Shown: positions 28,223 through 38,135 of the stretch, piece after piece
How the letters are laid out: every line of letters starts with the position of its first letter
How positions within the stretch are numbered: the stretch's first letter is position 1
Source: Lachnospiraceae bacterium
Lineage (GTDB): Bacteria > Bacillota > Clostridia > Lachnospirales > Lachnospiraceae
Direction: 5' to 3'
DNA: 64,000 bases
Assembly (NCBI GenBank): GCA_022794265.1
Contig: JAAWEK010000003.1
Location: 186,001 to 250,000, forward strand
Translations under genes and position numbers: made by a program
Notes under the pieces: model-generated
What the model saw: the letters and a program-made list of their open reading frames with translations, nothing else
The model's database searches: none
Told to the model about the DNA's origin: nothing

Positions 28223-28867
28223 TTATTCTTTTGTTGCAGAATAACGCTCATTTCTGGAATAAACACAACCGCAGTAATCCTGCCGGTAAAGCTGATACTT
28301 CCCGGATAGTTCCACCGAACGCTTATACCCGTTCCGCTTTTTAAAATCAGAATACAAATATGCAATACCTGTTTCTTCCGAAATCCGTCTGCCCGTTTCA
28401 TTCAATTTTTCTGCATTTTTCAACGGACTGATGGACAATGTGGTAGTAAAGTAATCAAAGCCGCCTGCCGCAGCGTATTTAGCTGCTTCCCGAAGTCTTA
28501 ACTCATAACACAAAAAACAACGTTCTCCTCCTTCCCTGTCCTGTTCATGTCCTTTCACCGTTTCATAAAACAATTCCGGTTCATAATCGGTGGAAAGAAA
28601 AGAGATAGTATTGCAAATGCCGGATTCATTCATTGTCTGAATCAAACGTTCCTGCTCTTCAATTCTGTATTGATACTCTTCTTTCGGAAAAATATTTGGA
28701 TTATAATAAAACACTGTAATAGAAAAATATTGTGAAAGATATTCCAGTACATAGCTGCTGCATGGCGCACAGCAACTGTGCAATAAAAGTCTGGGCGCTT
28801 CCCTGCCAGACCTGACAATTTGCTCAAGGGTCCGGTCCAACTGCTTCTGATAATTTATTTTATTCAT
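28223..28867 (-). CDS. queH: Epoxyqueuosine reductase QueH
   Basis: Iron-sulfur enzyme of the last step of queuosine synthesis (formerly DUF208). Cluster cysteines are in LLLHSCCAPCSSYVLEYL and GERCFLCYELRL; FYYNPNIFPKEEY is also typical. I start at the ATG at 28867 (214 residues, AGAGG upstream): the longer frame to 28918 would begin inside the terminator of the NUDIX gene. No other queuosine genes are in the window. Confidence 0.92.
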   Translation of the reverse strand: MNKINYQKQLDRTLEQIVRSGREAPRLLLHSCCAPCSSYVLEYLSQYFSITVFYYNPNIFPKEEYQYRIEEQERLIQTMNESGICNTISFLSTDYEPELFYETVKGHEQDREGGERCFLCYELRLREAAKYAAAGGFDYFTTTLSISPLKNAEKLNETGRRISEETGIAYLYSDFKKRNGYKRSVELSGKYQLYRQDYCGCVYSRNERYSATKE

Positions 28868-28888
28868 AAAATCTGCCTCTGATCGGAA

Positions 28889-28926
28889 CAAAAAACTTCT
28901 TAGCACTGTCAATGCCAAGAAGTTCT
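28889..28926 (-). terminator. Rho-independent terminator after the NUDIX gene
   Basis: On the minus strand AACTTCTTGGCA pairs with TGCTAAGAAGTT around a short loop and is followed by TTTTTTG. It begins 17 bases after the NUDIX stop and ends just before queH, which must therefore have its own promoter or rely on read-through. Confidence 0.85.
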
Positions 28927-28942
28927 AAATTTCGTGCCGATG

Positions 28943-29395
28943 TCAAAAATATTTCTTGCTACCCCAAAGGTTACTTTTTTTTAAATCCAGATATTCATTA
29001 TATGCTTTCTCCAGTATCTGCTTTTCATTGGCAAACTTCAGTAAATGATAAGCCTCATAATATTTATAATATCCAGAATCAATAAAATATTCTTCCCGTT
29101 GTGGTTTACTATAATAGCTATCTGCCATCATCAAATACCAATGCACATTCTTATCGACAATGTCCTGCGGAGTCGTAAAAGAGTATTGACTCTTTCCAAC
29201 ATATTTTATAATGGATGCATTAACACCTGTCTCCTCGTGTACCTCCCGAAGTGCCGTTTCTTTATATTCTTCGCCATCTTCTACTGTACCCTTGGGCAAT
29301 ACCCAGCCTTCATACTTGTTTTTATAATTCTTGTATAATACCAGAATCTTGCCACGAAATATAACCACACCGCCACAGCTCGTTGCTTCAATCAT
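28943..29395 (-). CDS. NUDIX hydrolase
   Basis: 150 residues. The Nudix box is complete: GTVEDGEEYKETALREVHEETGV (pattern GX5EX7REUXEEXGU) near residues 36-58, preceded by GWVLPKG. The start GVVIFRGKILVLYKN resembles the diadenosine polyphosphate hydrolase branch (Ap4A/MutT-like); the substrate is not known. GGAGG is upstream of the ATG and a good promoter lies further up. Probably monocistronic. Confidence 0.93.
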   Translation of the reverse strand: MIEATSCGGVVIFRGKILVLYKNYKNKYEGWVLPKGTVEDGEEYKETALREVHEETGVNASIIKYVGKSQYSFTTPQDIVDKNVHWYLMMADSYYSKPQREEYFIDSGYYKYYEAYHLLKFANEKQILEKAYNEYLDLKKSNLWGSKKYF

Positions 29396-29441
29396 TGCAA
29401 TGCCTCCTGTTTCTGTAGGTGTGTCTCAATAGACTGATTCT

Positions 29442-29470
29442 AGTATACATCAATCACCTGATATCCGCAA
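29442..29470 (-). promoter_or_regulatory. Promoter of the NUDIX gene
   Basis: Minus strand TTGCGG (29465-29470), a 17-base spacer, TATACT (29442-29447). Confidence 0.55.
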
Positions 29471-29489
29471 GGAAAAATCTGCAAAAAAA

Positions 29490-30968
29490 TTAAAATGCAT
29501 TGAAATATACATCCAAAACTTTTTTTGCCGCTGGCACCGCAAATGTAGAGCCTTCCGGCATATCCTCCATTACTACGCAGATAGCAACCGCTTTCCCGTC
29601 CTTTTCGGCAAATCCCATAAACAGGGAATTTGTCTGGCTACCGTCATTAATCTGTGCTGTGCCAGTTTTACCGTATGCGTTATATGCATCCGTCTTTAAT
29701 TTTGTTCCGGTACCTTTTGTCACTACTGCACCCATGTATTCTCTTAACACTGCGGAATCTTTGGTGGAAAGCAGACGTTTATATTCCTCCGGTTTATATT
29801 CCTCCAGCTTCTTCCCCTCTGAACTCTGAATTTCCGTTATAACATAGGGCTTCATCAGAATTCCGTTATTCTGTATGGCAGCAGCCACCATTGCCAGATG
29901 AATGGGGGTGACCAGCGTTTCTCCCTGTCCAATAACCGTCTGCATGGTATCAAACCCGGAAGAAGATTCATTCAGCACAAAACTGCTTTCATTATAAGAA
30001 TAACTTAATGGCAGTTCCGAATTAAACAACAGACTGTTACAAAGATTTTTAAATTTTGCTTTATCCAGCGTCATTCCCAGATTTACAAAAGAAGAATTAC
30101 AGGAATTTGCAAAAGATTCCATCAGGTTTTCCCCACCGTGCCAACTGCGGCCCGCACAGTGAATGGTATTCCCGTCCACCGTAATCCGGCTGTTGCAGTC
30201 ATAGGTATATGCGTTATAATCAGGATTTTCATGAATATATTCCAATAATGTAAAAAGCTTAAACGTAGAACCAGGCGTATATAACCCGGATGTGGTACGG
30301 TTGACCAGATTGGAATTCCCTTCCCCGGATACCAGTTCCTCCCAGACAGAATCAATTTCATTCGGATCAAAATCCGGTTTGGATACCATAGTCAGAATCT
30401 TTCCTGTAGAAGGTTCCAATACTATGACCGCACCCTGATGCTCTCCCAATGCTTCATATGCGGCCTTTGTCATATCTACATTTAGTGAAGTAAGAACATT
30501 ATTTCCTGGATTCTTTACACCTTTAAAATCATTTAGCGCCGTCTGAATAATGGAAGCATTAGAAGTCAGAAGTTTATAGTTTGCCATCAGTTCAATTCCC
30601 GTAGTTCCATGAGTAGAAAAGCCTACAGCATGGGCAAAAAGATTTCCGAAAGGGTATTTACGGTAATCATTTCCTTCCTCATCTGTTGCCGTTACAGCCA
30701 GTATCTGTCCGTCGTCACTTAAAATGTTTCCCCGGATGATTTCCTGCTCCAAAATTGCCTGCCGTTTATTGTAAGTATTATTAATAATATCATCGCTGTC
30801 TTTGATATGAAATTTAATATAATATCCAATCATACCGACGAAAATCAGGAGAAATAAATATGTAATTCTCATGATTTCCCTGTTGGGATTTTTCTTTTTC
30901 TTCAACTTTAATTTTGAATTTTGCCTGGCTTCCGTTTCAGCCGGCATTTTTTTATTCTTTTTTCCCAT
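29490..30968 (-). CDS. Class B penicillin-binding protein (transpeptidase)
   Basis: 492 residues. A basic cytoplasmic start and one membrane segment (about residues 33-52) lead to a short N-terminal domain (RGNILSDDGQILAVT, FAHAVGFSTHGTTGIE) and the transpeptidase domain with SxxK in PGSTFKLFT, SxN in SCNSSF and KTG in YGKTGTAQ. The pattern resembles the PbpA group of high-GC bacteria and short clostridial PBP2-like proteins, with a reduced pedestal domain. It overlaps the FtsW/RodA-type gene upstream by 17 bases, so the pair should form a polymerase-transpeptidase unit; whether for elongation, division or sporulation cannot be told. Confidence 0.93.
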   Translation of the reverse strand: MGKKNKKMPAETEARQNSKLKLKKKKNPNREIMRITYLFLLIFVGMIGYYIKFHIKDSDDIINNTYNKRQAILEQEIIRGNILSDDGQILAVTATDEEGNDYRKYPFGNLFAHAVGFSTHGTTGIELMANYKLLTSNASIIQTALNDFKGVKNPGNNVLTSLNVDMTKAAYEALGEHQGAVIVLEPSTGKILTMVSKPDFDPNEIDSVWEELVSGEGNSNLVNRTTSGLYTPGSTFKLFTLLEYIHENPDYNAYTYDCNSRITVDGNTIHCAGRSWHGGENLMESFANSCNSSFVNLGMTLDKAKFKNLCNSLLFNSELPLSYSYNESSFVLNESSSGFDTMQTVIGQGETLVTPIHLAMVAAAIQNNGILMKPYVITEIQSSEGKKLEEYKPEEYKRLLSTKDSAVLREYMGAVVTKGTGTKLKTDAYNAYGKTGTAQINDGSQTNSLFMGFAEKDGKAVAICVVMEDMPEGSTFAVPAAKKVLDVYFNAF

Positions 30969-32280
30969 GTTCTGCCTCCTGAATATTGCTGTGAACTGCC
31001 AGACCCTGTATGATTCCGAATACTATGACTGTACATAATATGGAACTGCCTCCGTAGCTGATTAACGGAAGTGTTACACCGGTAGAAGGTATGAACTTAA
31101 TCGCTCCTCCCACCGTCAGTATGGTCTGCACCGCATATGTAACCGCTAATCCCAGGCCCACCAGTTTATAAAACATTTCCGTCTGCTTCATGGAAATCTT
31201 GATAAACCAAAGAAAACAATTGATATATAAAATTAGTAGCGTTAATGCAAAAAATGCACCGAATTCCTCAGATATGGCAGCAAAGATAAAATCCTGTTCC
31301 ACAACCGGGATAGTCCGAGGTGCCCCTTTATACAGTCCCAGTCCCAATAATCCACCAGTTCCGATGGCAAACAGGGACTGAGCCACCTGATAGCCGCCGG
31401 TATCAATCACAGACCATGGGTCAATAAATGCCTGAACCCTGACCTGTACATGATAAAAAAGCTTATATGCCATATAAGCTGCTCCGCTTCCAGCTATTAT
31501 GCCTGCGCCAAAATAGAAAAAACGGCAGGTGGCAACATATATCATTACAATATAGACAATAAAAAAAATCAAAGCGCTTCCTAAATCTTTTGATAATACC
31601 AGTATAATCACATGAAGTCCTGCAAACGCCGCCGATACGGCCACATATTTAAACCGTGTGCTTTTATTCAGCAGGGAAGCAATAAAAAATACATATAGTA
31701 TTTTAACAAATTCAGAAGGCTGAAAAGAGAATCCTGCAATTTCTATGGATAACTTGGCACCATAACTGAGCTGTCCGATGATCAGAACTGTTGCCAGAAA
31801 AGCAATACCTGCAAAACAATAGATATAACTCATGGTCACCAGTGCCTTTGCCCGGCTGATAATCCATGGAATCACCAGTGCAAGAATGGAAGCCATAACT
31901 ACAATAATGAATTGTTTTACTGCTTTTTCATACGACAGCCGGGATAACATGATAAAGCCGATGGCAAGCATCATACACATATTATTAATTAATCCCTTAT
32001 GATAAGCTTTCTCATATATTACCCCGAATAAGCCTTTAAATACTATAAAATAGATAAGCTGTGCGCCGTAAAATATCACCACAGAATCCTTTTCCAGATT
32101 CATATATATTATGATAAAGCCACACAGGTGTATGGTATAAATAATAAGGCTCTGTACGGATAATGCAGCTTTATGGGACTGTTTTTTTCCATCCCGCAGT
32201 ATAATATAGCTTAGAAATACATAAAAAGCCAATAAAATAATAAACATATATTTTGCGGTAACAATAAATAAATTTTGCAT
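30952..32280 (-). CDS. FtsW/RodA/SpoVE-family peptidoglycan polymerase
   Basis: 442 residues with about ten to twelve membrane segments. SEDS signatures: GFSFQPSEFVKILYVF, LSKDLGSALIFF, SLFAIGTGGLLGLGLYKG, VEQDFIFAAISEEFGA and the C-terminal TGVTLPLISYGGSS. SEDS proteins polymerise lipid II glycan strands with a class B PBP, and one is encoded directly downstream and overlapping. The ATG at 32280 follows the U32 gene stop by six bases; the ribosome site lies inside the U32 gene end. Confidence 0.95.
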   Translation of the reverse strand: MQNLFIVTAKYMFIILLAFYVFLSYIILRDGKKQSHKAALSVQSLIIYTIHLCGFIIIYMNLEKDSVVIFYGAQLIYFIVFKGLFGVIYEKAYHKGLINNMCMMLAIGFIMLSRLSYEKAVKQFIIVVMASILALVIPWIISRAKALVTMSYIYCFAGIAFLATVLIIGQLSYGAKLSIEIAGFSFQPSEFVKILYVFFIASLLNKSTRFKYVAVSAAFAGLHVIILVLSKDLGSALIFFIVYIVMIYVATCRFFYFGAGIIAGSGAAYMAYKLFYHVQVRVQAFIDPWSVIDTGGYQVAQSLFAIGTGGLLGLGLYKGAPRTIPVVEQDFIFAAISEEFGAFFALTLLILYINCFLWFIKISMKQTEMFYKLVGLGLAVTYAVQTILTVGGAIKFIPSTGVTLPLISYGGSSILCTVIVFGIIQGLAVHSNIQEAEHGKKE

Positions 32281-32286
32281 GGTCGT

Positions 32287-34488
32287 CTATTCAACTCCTC
32301 GGTTGAAATGCCCCCTTGTATAAGGTTTTTCTTCCATTCTCTCTTTATCATCACAAAATACGGAACAATACTGCTCCAGAATTTCTCCTGTTTCCTGACC
32401 GTTTTCCGTAGTAAATGACAGCCGGACAGTCTGCATATTCAACTGTTTTACTTTCTGACTGACACCCAGAAGTGATAACGGAAGATTGTTATAAATTATA
32501 TTATAGCAGTAATTACACACATTTACCACCGGAAAGTCCTTGTCCAGCCGGTCTCTCAGAATCAGAGTTTTCTCTTTTCCGTCACAACTTCCCGTAGTCT
32601 GATTCAGACAATTGGCCGATATCATCAGCGGAATCCTGCCGTATATAATCAGTTCAGCATTGGGTACTGGATAATTCCTCAGTTCTTTATAATTCAGTTC
32701 ATAGGGCAGGGTAATACGTCCAGCTCCCAGTTCCGTCAGCATTTCTACAGCTGTATAATTAAACGCATATACGGAATAATCGGTATAAAATTCGTAAATT
32801 CCATTTTTTCTTAAATATCCAATTTCATCCACGTTTCTTACCATAAATTTTATCGGTTTCTCTTTGAGAACTGGTAATACGGAATCAAAATACTGGCGGG
32901 CTTTTTCCCGGAACACAAAAGGCATCGCCACAATGGTTTTCTTTTCTGCCTTTAACAGAGTATCTATGTAAACAGACAGCTCCTCTGGCTGGAAGAATTC
33001 ACAGGATATTGTAACCTCCGTTACCTTCTGATTATTAATTACGGCTGACAGCTGCTCTTCGTTTACAATCTGACAGTTTATTTCTACTCTTTCCCCTGTC
33101 TGGAAACTGAATGTTTTACTTTCCTTCTGACCGTTTTTCTGCTCCTTTTCCAATGTCCGCCGGTATTTCCTTAACAGTTTCTGACGGAATGTTTCGATTC
33201 CGTTTCTCCGGAGTTCATTTAATTGCCCGATTGGAAGAAAAATCCCTTCATCCGCCAGAATCTCCACATCCGTAAATCGAAAGGACGTATTCCCGGTTTT
33301 CGATATCTGTTTTCTAATCTCCTCTGTACTTATGGGACGATTCTTTGCAGGCGAAACAATATCCCCAGTAGCCAAAGCAGAATTTCCGTACCGATCCGTT
33401 AATTTTATTTTGCCGGGGGTTCCGCAAAACAATTCCACTTTTACATTACATTCATACTGTTCCCGAATATTACAATACTTTTCCGCCAGTTCTGATACAT
33501 ATTGTTCACAATCCGTATGATAAGCCGGTTTCCGGACAGACACCATTGTTTTTGAATTGTGTCCTGTATAATATCCTGTTCCTGAACCGCTACGGCTGTA
33601 TAGTCCGGCCAGTTTTTCCATATCTTCTTTCCGTACAGCAAACTGCCTTTCGGCTTCTTCATAACTGGAAAAAGAATGATAGAGATCCACATACTTCCGA
33701 TACAGTTCCACTGTTCCTGCAGCATATTCCGGACTTTTCATCCGTCCTTCGATTTTTAAAGAATATACCCCGGCATGAATAATCCGGGGCAGAACAGCAA
33801 GCGTATTCATATCCCTGAGACTCAGCACATACCGGCTATCCTCATCATTCCGCTGCCGCCCGTTTTCATAGACAGCATAAGGCTGCCGGCATGGCCCCGC
33901 ACACTTTCCACGGTTACCGCTTCTGCCACCTAAAATACTGCTGAACAGGCATTGTCCGGAATAGGAGTAACACATGGCGCCATGAATGAAACTTTCAATC
34001 TCAATATCTACATTTGAATGAATCTCTTCAATTTCCTTTAAGGAAATCTCTCTGGCCGTAACAATACGAGTGGCTCCCATTTCCTTCAGTAATGCGGCGC
34101 CTTCCGGCCCGGTTATCATCATCTGGGTACTGGCATGGATATCCAGCTTCGGAAAGTTCTCTCTGATAAACCGGAATACTCCGAAATCCTGCACTATGAC
34201 TGCATCCAGTCCATATTCATAATATTTTCGCAGATAATCGTAGAGCTGGTGTTCCACTTCCTGATTTTTCAGCAGTGTATTCACCGTAAGATAAATTTTT
34301 TTCTCATGCAGATGGACATAGTCAATGGCTTCCAATAATAACGCTTCTTCCGGATTGTCTGCATATGCCCTGGCACCAAATTTATCACCACCAATATATA
34401 CGGCATCCGCACCTGCCCGGATTCCCGCATAAAGCGCCTGAACGGAACCTGCCGGTGATAATATTTCTGTCTTTACAGTCCTGTCCAT
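32287..34488 (-). CDS. U32 family peptidase / RNA hydroxylation-type protein
   Basis: 733 residues. The U32 signature is present: IESFIHGAMCYSYSGQC and GGRSGNRGKCAGPCRQPY, with several conserved cysteines. The N-terminus EILSPAGSVQALYAGIRAGADAVYIGG is a typical TIM-barrel start. Members called peptidase or collagenase include RlhA and TrhP, which hydroxylate 23S rRNA C2501 and tRNA U34 with an iron-sulfur cluster, so an RNA-modifying role is at least as likely as proteolysis. An additional C-terminal region with further Cys (VCNYCYNIIY) is consistent with long clostridial members. AAAGGAG lies upstream of the ATG. Confidence 0.9.
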   Translation of the reverse strand: MDRTVKTEILSPAGSVQALYAGIRAGADAVYIGGDKFGARAYADNPEEALLLEAIDYVHLHEKKIYLTVNTLLKNQEVEHQLYDYLRKYYEYGLDAVIVQDFGVFRFIRENFPKLDIHASTQMMITGPEGAALLKEMGATRIVTAREISLKEIEEIHSNVDIEIESFIHGAMCYSYSGQCLFSSILGGRSGNRGKCAGPCRQPYAVYENGRQRNDEDSRYVLSLRDMNTLAVLPRIIHAGVYSLKIEGRMKSPEYAAGTVELYRKYVDLYHSFSSYEEAERQFAVRKEDMEKLAGLYSRSGSGTGYYTGHNSKTMVSVRKPAYHTDCEQYVSELAEKYCNIREQYECNVKVELFCGTPGKIKLTDRYGNSALATGDIVSPAKNRPISTEEIRKQISKTGNTSFRFTDVEILADEGIFLPIGQLNELRRNGIETFRQKLLRKYRRTLEKEQKNGQKESKTFSFQTGERVEINCQIVNEEQLSAVINNQKVTEVTISCEFFQPEELSVYIDTLLKAEKKTIVAMPFVFREKARQYFDSVLPVLKEKPIKFMVRNVDEIGYLRKNGIYEFYTDYSVYAFNYTAVEMLTELGAGRITLPYELNYKELRNYPVPNAELIIYGRIPLMISANCLNQTTGSCDGKEKTLILRDRLDKDFPVVNVCNYCYNIIYNNLPLSLLGVSQKVKQLNMQTVRLSFTTENGQETGEILEQYCSVFCDDKERMEEKPYTRGHFNRGVE

Positions 34489-34510
34489 ATTCGTCTCCTT
34501 TAAATACCAA

Positions 34511-34542
34511 AGCCGGGAAGCAATCTATCGCTTGACCCGGCA
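34511..34542 (-). terminator. Terminator between zapA and the U32 gene
   Basis: GCCGGG and CCCGGC arms with inner AAGC/GCTT pairing enclose a short loop; on the minus strand the stem is followed by TTTGGTATTT. The T-run is broken, so partial read-through into the U32 gene is possible. Confidence 0.65.
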
Positions 34543-34553
34543 TTTTCCTGCGG

Positions 34554-35033
34554 TTATTCCGCTGTATCCTTTTCTTCCTTTTTATTACGGTTTCCAGTCT
34601 TTCCTTCCTTTAACTGGTCTTTTTCCCGCTCTTTTGCTTCTGTCAGCCTGGTTTCCAGCCGTACGATTTCTTTCTGGAGTTCCGCAATCTCTTTCTTATG
34701 TTCTTCTTCTTCTTTTTCCTGGGTTTCCAGTTTAATCTGCACCGCTATCAGCTCATGCTTTATTTCATATAACTGTTTGTCCTTGCTTTCTACCTCTGAA
34801 GCCAGTGCATCCGCCTGTTTTTTTACTTTAAAGTAATCATCCGCTATATTAATGTTTAACAGCGTCCGCTGCACTTCCAGTGTCTGACGTTTATATCCGT
34901 CATCCTGTTTAAATTCGGTAATCTTATTATTAATATAACCTGCTACTTTCTGCAGATATTCTTCACTTTCATAACCGCTCAAGGTATATATCTTACCATC
35001 TATAATGACTTCCGTATTATTTTTTGATGACAT
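34554..35033 (-). CDS. zapA: Cell division protein ZapA, with long C-terminal coiled coil
   Basis: 159 residues. The N-terminal ZapA domain is seen in EVIIDGKIYTLSGYESEEYL followed by VAGYINNKITEF. The rest is a charged coiled coil (KEEEEHKKEIAELQKEIVRLE), longer than in most ZapA proteins (about 85-110 residues). ZapA crosslinks FtsZ protofilaments at the Z ring. GGAGGG lies upstream of the ATG, and a sigma-A-type promoter further up. Confidence 0.9.
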   Translation of the reverse strand: MSSKNNTEVIIDGKIYTLSGYESEEYLQKVAGYINNKITEFKQDDGYKRQTLEVQRTLLNINIADDYFKVKKQADALASEVESKDKQLYEIKHELIAVQIKLETQEKEEEEHKKEIAELQKEIVRLETRLTEAKEREKDQLKEGKTGNRNKKEEKDTAE

Positions 35034-35100
35034 TTTCGCTGCTCCCTCCTGTATAAAAGCAGCGACTGCCTATCGTCTGCTTTAACATCTGATAAAGTAT

Positions 35101-35128
35101 ATTATACATTATATCTGATAAATTACAA
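35101..35128 (-). promoter_or_regulatory. Promoter of zapA
   Basis: Minus strand TTGTAA (35123-35128), a 16-base spacer, TATAAT (35101-35106). Confidence 0.65.
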
Positions 35129-35151
35129 GGTTTTTCCGCATGGCGAAACAT

Positions 35152-36348
35152 CTATCGCAGTATAAAATCATCCATTACGGAAAAAATAAGCGCAGATAAT
35201 CTTATACCACTTAAATCACTTTCTTTTTCCAGCGCCTGACTTAATGCATGGCCAATGGAACTGTATTCAATGTACTTTCTATAAATCTCATCGGTGTCCT
35301 CACCAAAGACACCTTCCGAAAATGCAGAAAACAACATATTCCAAATCGGATAATAGTCTGCCAGCTGGTTTTTATAAACTGTTTTACAGCCGGCACCGTT
35401 GTGCCATTGTATATCCACGGTTTCCGAATACGTTGGCTCCTGAAAAGCATTTTCTGCACACATTTCCGGTAAAAACATCTCACATTCTGCCGCCAGAGTG
35501 GCATCTTCCAACGCTTCCGCCATTCGTGCCGACATGGTATCGTAATCTTCTTCACTCCGACAATTCCTGAAAATATTAACGGCAGCAATTACCCGTTCTT
35601 TCAGCATCCGTTCTCCCTCACGCCCCAGATAAGGATTCGGCAATGTTGTCTCTTCTGCCTGTCGGATAAAGAAAAACTGTTTATGGGAACCAAACCCTTC
35701 GATATCCCATTCAGAAACCATACCAGCTATCATCTGACTCAGTTCTTCACTTTTAATATCATCTATCCGGCATTCTCCGGTGATATCATCCCCCATTTTT
35801 GCACCATAAATCTTTACAAAACAAATCTTTTGATTTCCAAGCCGCTTGACAATCTCTTCTTTCAATAAATTCCAATAAACGTCATAATCAGCGTTCGGCT
35901 GATTCCCCATGCCTACAATATTGCTGCCAAAAACGGAAAATTTATGAATATTACCTGCAAACTCTGTTTCCACCCTGTCCATTTCCCTGCCAGATTCCAT
36001 CTGGTCCAGTCCCTGCATAAATGAAAACAGAAAGCTTCCCACTGCCATACCTAGATTGGTTTTGGGAGTATTCCCCATTCCAACACAGCATTCAAAAAAT
36101 GATTTTCCCCACCGTGGTACATCCAGATAAAAATGAAGAACAATTCCCCGCTCATCCAACTGTGCGATTTCCGGTTTCAGAACAGCTTCCCAGGCAGGAA
36201 GATATATATAATCCTCTTTCACAACATCCTCTACAGAAAACATATTATGTAACGATATATGAAGCAGATACTGCATAGTCAGTTTCATATCCAGGTTCCC
36301 GTCTTCCCCATACCGCTCTTCCAGCTCTGTTATCCTTTTTTCTTTCAT
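35152..36348 (-). CDS. Protein of unknown function, 398 residues
   Basis: No family recognised. It lacks a signal peptide and membrane segments and is acidic. Two related segments, CVGMGNTPKTNLG and NIVGMGNQPNADYD, lie near residues 87-99 and 143-156 and may mark a repeated loop. The overall composition (mixed alpha/beta, many aromatic and acidic residues) suggests a cytoplasmic globular protein. GGAG lies just upstream of the ATG at 36348. It sits between zapA and ruvB with gaps of about 120 and 90 bases, so it may be its own transcription unit. Confidence 0.75.
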   Translation of the reverse strand: MKEKRITELEERYGEDGNLDMKLTMQYLLHISLHNMFSVEDVVKEDYIYLPAWEAVLKPEIAQLDERGIVLHFYLDVPRWGKSFFECCVGMGNTPKTNLGMAVGSFLFSFMQGLDQMESGREMDRVETEFAGNIHKFSVFGSNIVGMGNQPNADYDVYWNLLKEEIVKRLGNQKICFVKIYGAKMGDDITGECRIDDIKSEELSQMIAGMVSEWDIEGFGSHKQFFFIRQAEETTLPNPYLGREGERMLKERVIAAVNIFRNCRSEEDYDTMSARMAEALEDATLAAECEMFLPEMCAENAFQEPTYSETVDIQWHNGAGCKTVYKNQLADYYPIWNMLFSAFSEGVFGEDTDEIYRKYIEYSSIGHALSQALEKESDLSGIRLSALIFSVMDDFILR

Positions 36349-36437
36349 ATAAAATCTCCTTACTTATATTTTATTCTATTTTTTCTGACTTCTTTTATCA
36401 ATATTGCAAGACAGGGATCGTTTTTTATTTGATACTT

Positions 36438-37445
36438 TTATTTCGCCAATACCGACAAACCCAAATGCACATATGCATGTTCCGTAACCATCCGTCCCCG
36501 GGGTGTGCGGGTAATCAGTCCGTTTTTTATCAAATATGGTTCATATACTTCCTCAAGAGTTCCTGAATCCTCTCCCAAAGCAGCCGCCAGTGTATCCAGT
36601 CCCACCGGTCCGCCCGAAAATTTTTCAATAATGGTATTGAGAATCGTCCGATCCTGATTATCCAGTCCCAGTTTATCTACTTCCAGCAGATCCAATGCGG
36701 AATTTGCCACCTCCAGAGTAATCCCGCCGTGATATTTTACCTGTGCAAAATCTCTGACCCGTTTCAACAAACGGTTGGCAAGCCTTGGCGTTCCCCTGGA
36801 CCTTCTTGCCAGTTCCATGGCTCCTTCTTTATTAATATCTACTGATAACACCCCAGCCGAACGTGTAATGATGGATGTCAGCTCCTCCGGCGTATAAAAT
36901 TCCAGTTTATGTACCATTCCGAAACGATCCCTTAACGGAGCCGTCAGCATTCCGGCTCTGGTAGTGGCGCCTATCAGGGTAAAATGCGGCAAATCCAGAC
37001 GGATGGAACGGGCTGATGCCCCTTTTCCAATCATAATATCAATGGCAAAGTCTTCCATAGCCGGATACAATACTTCTTCTACCTGCCGGTTTAACCGGTG
37101 TATCTCATCAATAAAGAGTACATCGCCTTCTGCCAGATTATTTAATATGGCGGCAATTTCCCCCGGTTTTTCAATGGCGGGACCGGAAGTAATCTTAATA
37201 CCGACACCCATTTCATTGGCGATAATGCCTGCCAGTGTGGTTTTTCCCAGTCCCGGTGGTCCGTATAACAGTACATGGTCAAGGGTTTCCCCCCTGCCTT
37301 TCGCCGCATCGATAAAAACTTTTAAATTTTCCTTTGCCTTTGCCTGTCCGATATAATCGCACAGCATTTTAGGTCTTAGATTGTTTTCCAATAAAATTTC
37401 TTCGGTTTCGAGTTCTGTATTAATAATCCTCTTTGAACTGCCCAT
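36438..37445 (-). CDS. ruvB: Holliday junction branch migration helicase RuvB
   Basis: 335 residues. Walker [14 protein letters not shown], Walker [11 protein letters not shown], sensor [18 protein letters not shown] and the C-terminal winged helix ending in [17 protein letters not shown]. Works with RuvA to move Holliday junctions. No ruvC is adjacent; Firmicutes use RecU instead. ruvA lies 38 bases upstream. Confidence 0.98.
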   Translation of the reverse strand: MGSSKRIINTELETEEILLENNLRPKMLCDYIGQAKAKENLKVFIDAAKGRGETLDHVLLYGPPGLGKTTLAGIIANEMGVGIKITSGPAIEKPGEIAAILNNLAEGDVLFIDEIHRLNRQVEEVLYPAMEDFAIDIMIGKGASARSIRLDLPHFTLIGATTRAGMLTAPLRDRFGMVHKLEFYTPEELTSIITRSAGVLSVDINKEGAMELARRSRGTPRLANRLLKRVRDFAQVKYHGGITLEVANSALDLLEVDKLGLDNQDRTILNTIIEKFSGGPVGLDTLAAALGEDSGTLEEVYEPYLIKNGLITRTPRGRMVTEHAYVHLGLSVLAK

Positions 37446-37483
37446 AAACTATCCATGCCTTTCTTATCCGGAATCTTCCTGTC

Positions 37484-38089
37484 CTAAATCATTTTCTTTA
37501 ATGCATTTTTAATTATATTTTCCACATTGTCATGTTCTGATACCGGAAGACTCCGAACCACACCTAATGCCTGAGACGGCGAATACCCCAGTGCCACCAG
37601 CGCTTCCACCGCATCATTCCGGATACTTTCATCTCCTTCTACATTGTTTCCATCTGGCTCTTTTGCAGGATTGCCAAATATATTTTCTATATCAATCTTA
37701 TCCTTCAAATCTATAATAATTCTGGATGCCGTTTTGGCTCCGATACCCGGCGCCTTGGAAATGGCTTTGCTATCCTCCGATAATATGGCAAGCCGCAGCT
37801 CATCAATTGTCATAAAAGATAACAAACTCAAAGCTCCTTTGGGTCCGATTCCGTTTACGTTGATTAGCTTCCGGAATAAATCCAGTTCATCTTTTGACGG
37901 AAATCCAAACAGTGACATGGAATCCTCTTTTACACTGAAATATGTATAAAGTTTAATGGTTCCACCCGGTGTACTGACCCCGGACAATACTCGGGAAGTA
38001 ACAAACACATTATAACCCATTCCCTGATTCTCTATTACCAGTTTATCCGTATCGATATCTGAAATCTGTCCTTTAATAAATGCTATCAT
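37484..38089 (-). CDS. ruvA: Holliday junction branch migration protein RuvA
   Basis: 201 residues. N-terminal OB fold (MIAFIKGQISDIDTDKLVIE), two helix-hairpin-helix motifs (LINVNGIGPKGALSLLSF and ISKAPGIGAKTASRIII) and a C-terminal RuvB-binding domain after an acidic linker. GGAGG lies upstream of the ATG. Operon with ruvB. Confidence 0.98.
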   Translation of the reverse strand: MIAFIKGQISDIDTDKLVIENQGMGYNVFVTSRVLSGVSTPGGTIKLYTYFSVKEDSMSLFGFPSKDELDLFRKLINVNGIGPKGALSLLSFMTIDELRLAILSEDSKAISKAPGIGAKTASRIIIDLKDKIDIENIFGNPAKEPDGNNVEGDESIRNDAVEALVALGYSPSQALGVVRSLPVSEHDNVENIIKNALKKMI

Positions 38090-38135
38090 AATTCCTCCGT
38101 TTTCATTTCATGACAATACCCGCTCATTTTGTATT

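Noticed and set aside
28868..28918. N-terminal extension of queH
   Set aside because: It lies in the terminator hairpin of the NUDIX gene and has no ribosome site; the ATG at 28867 is better.
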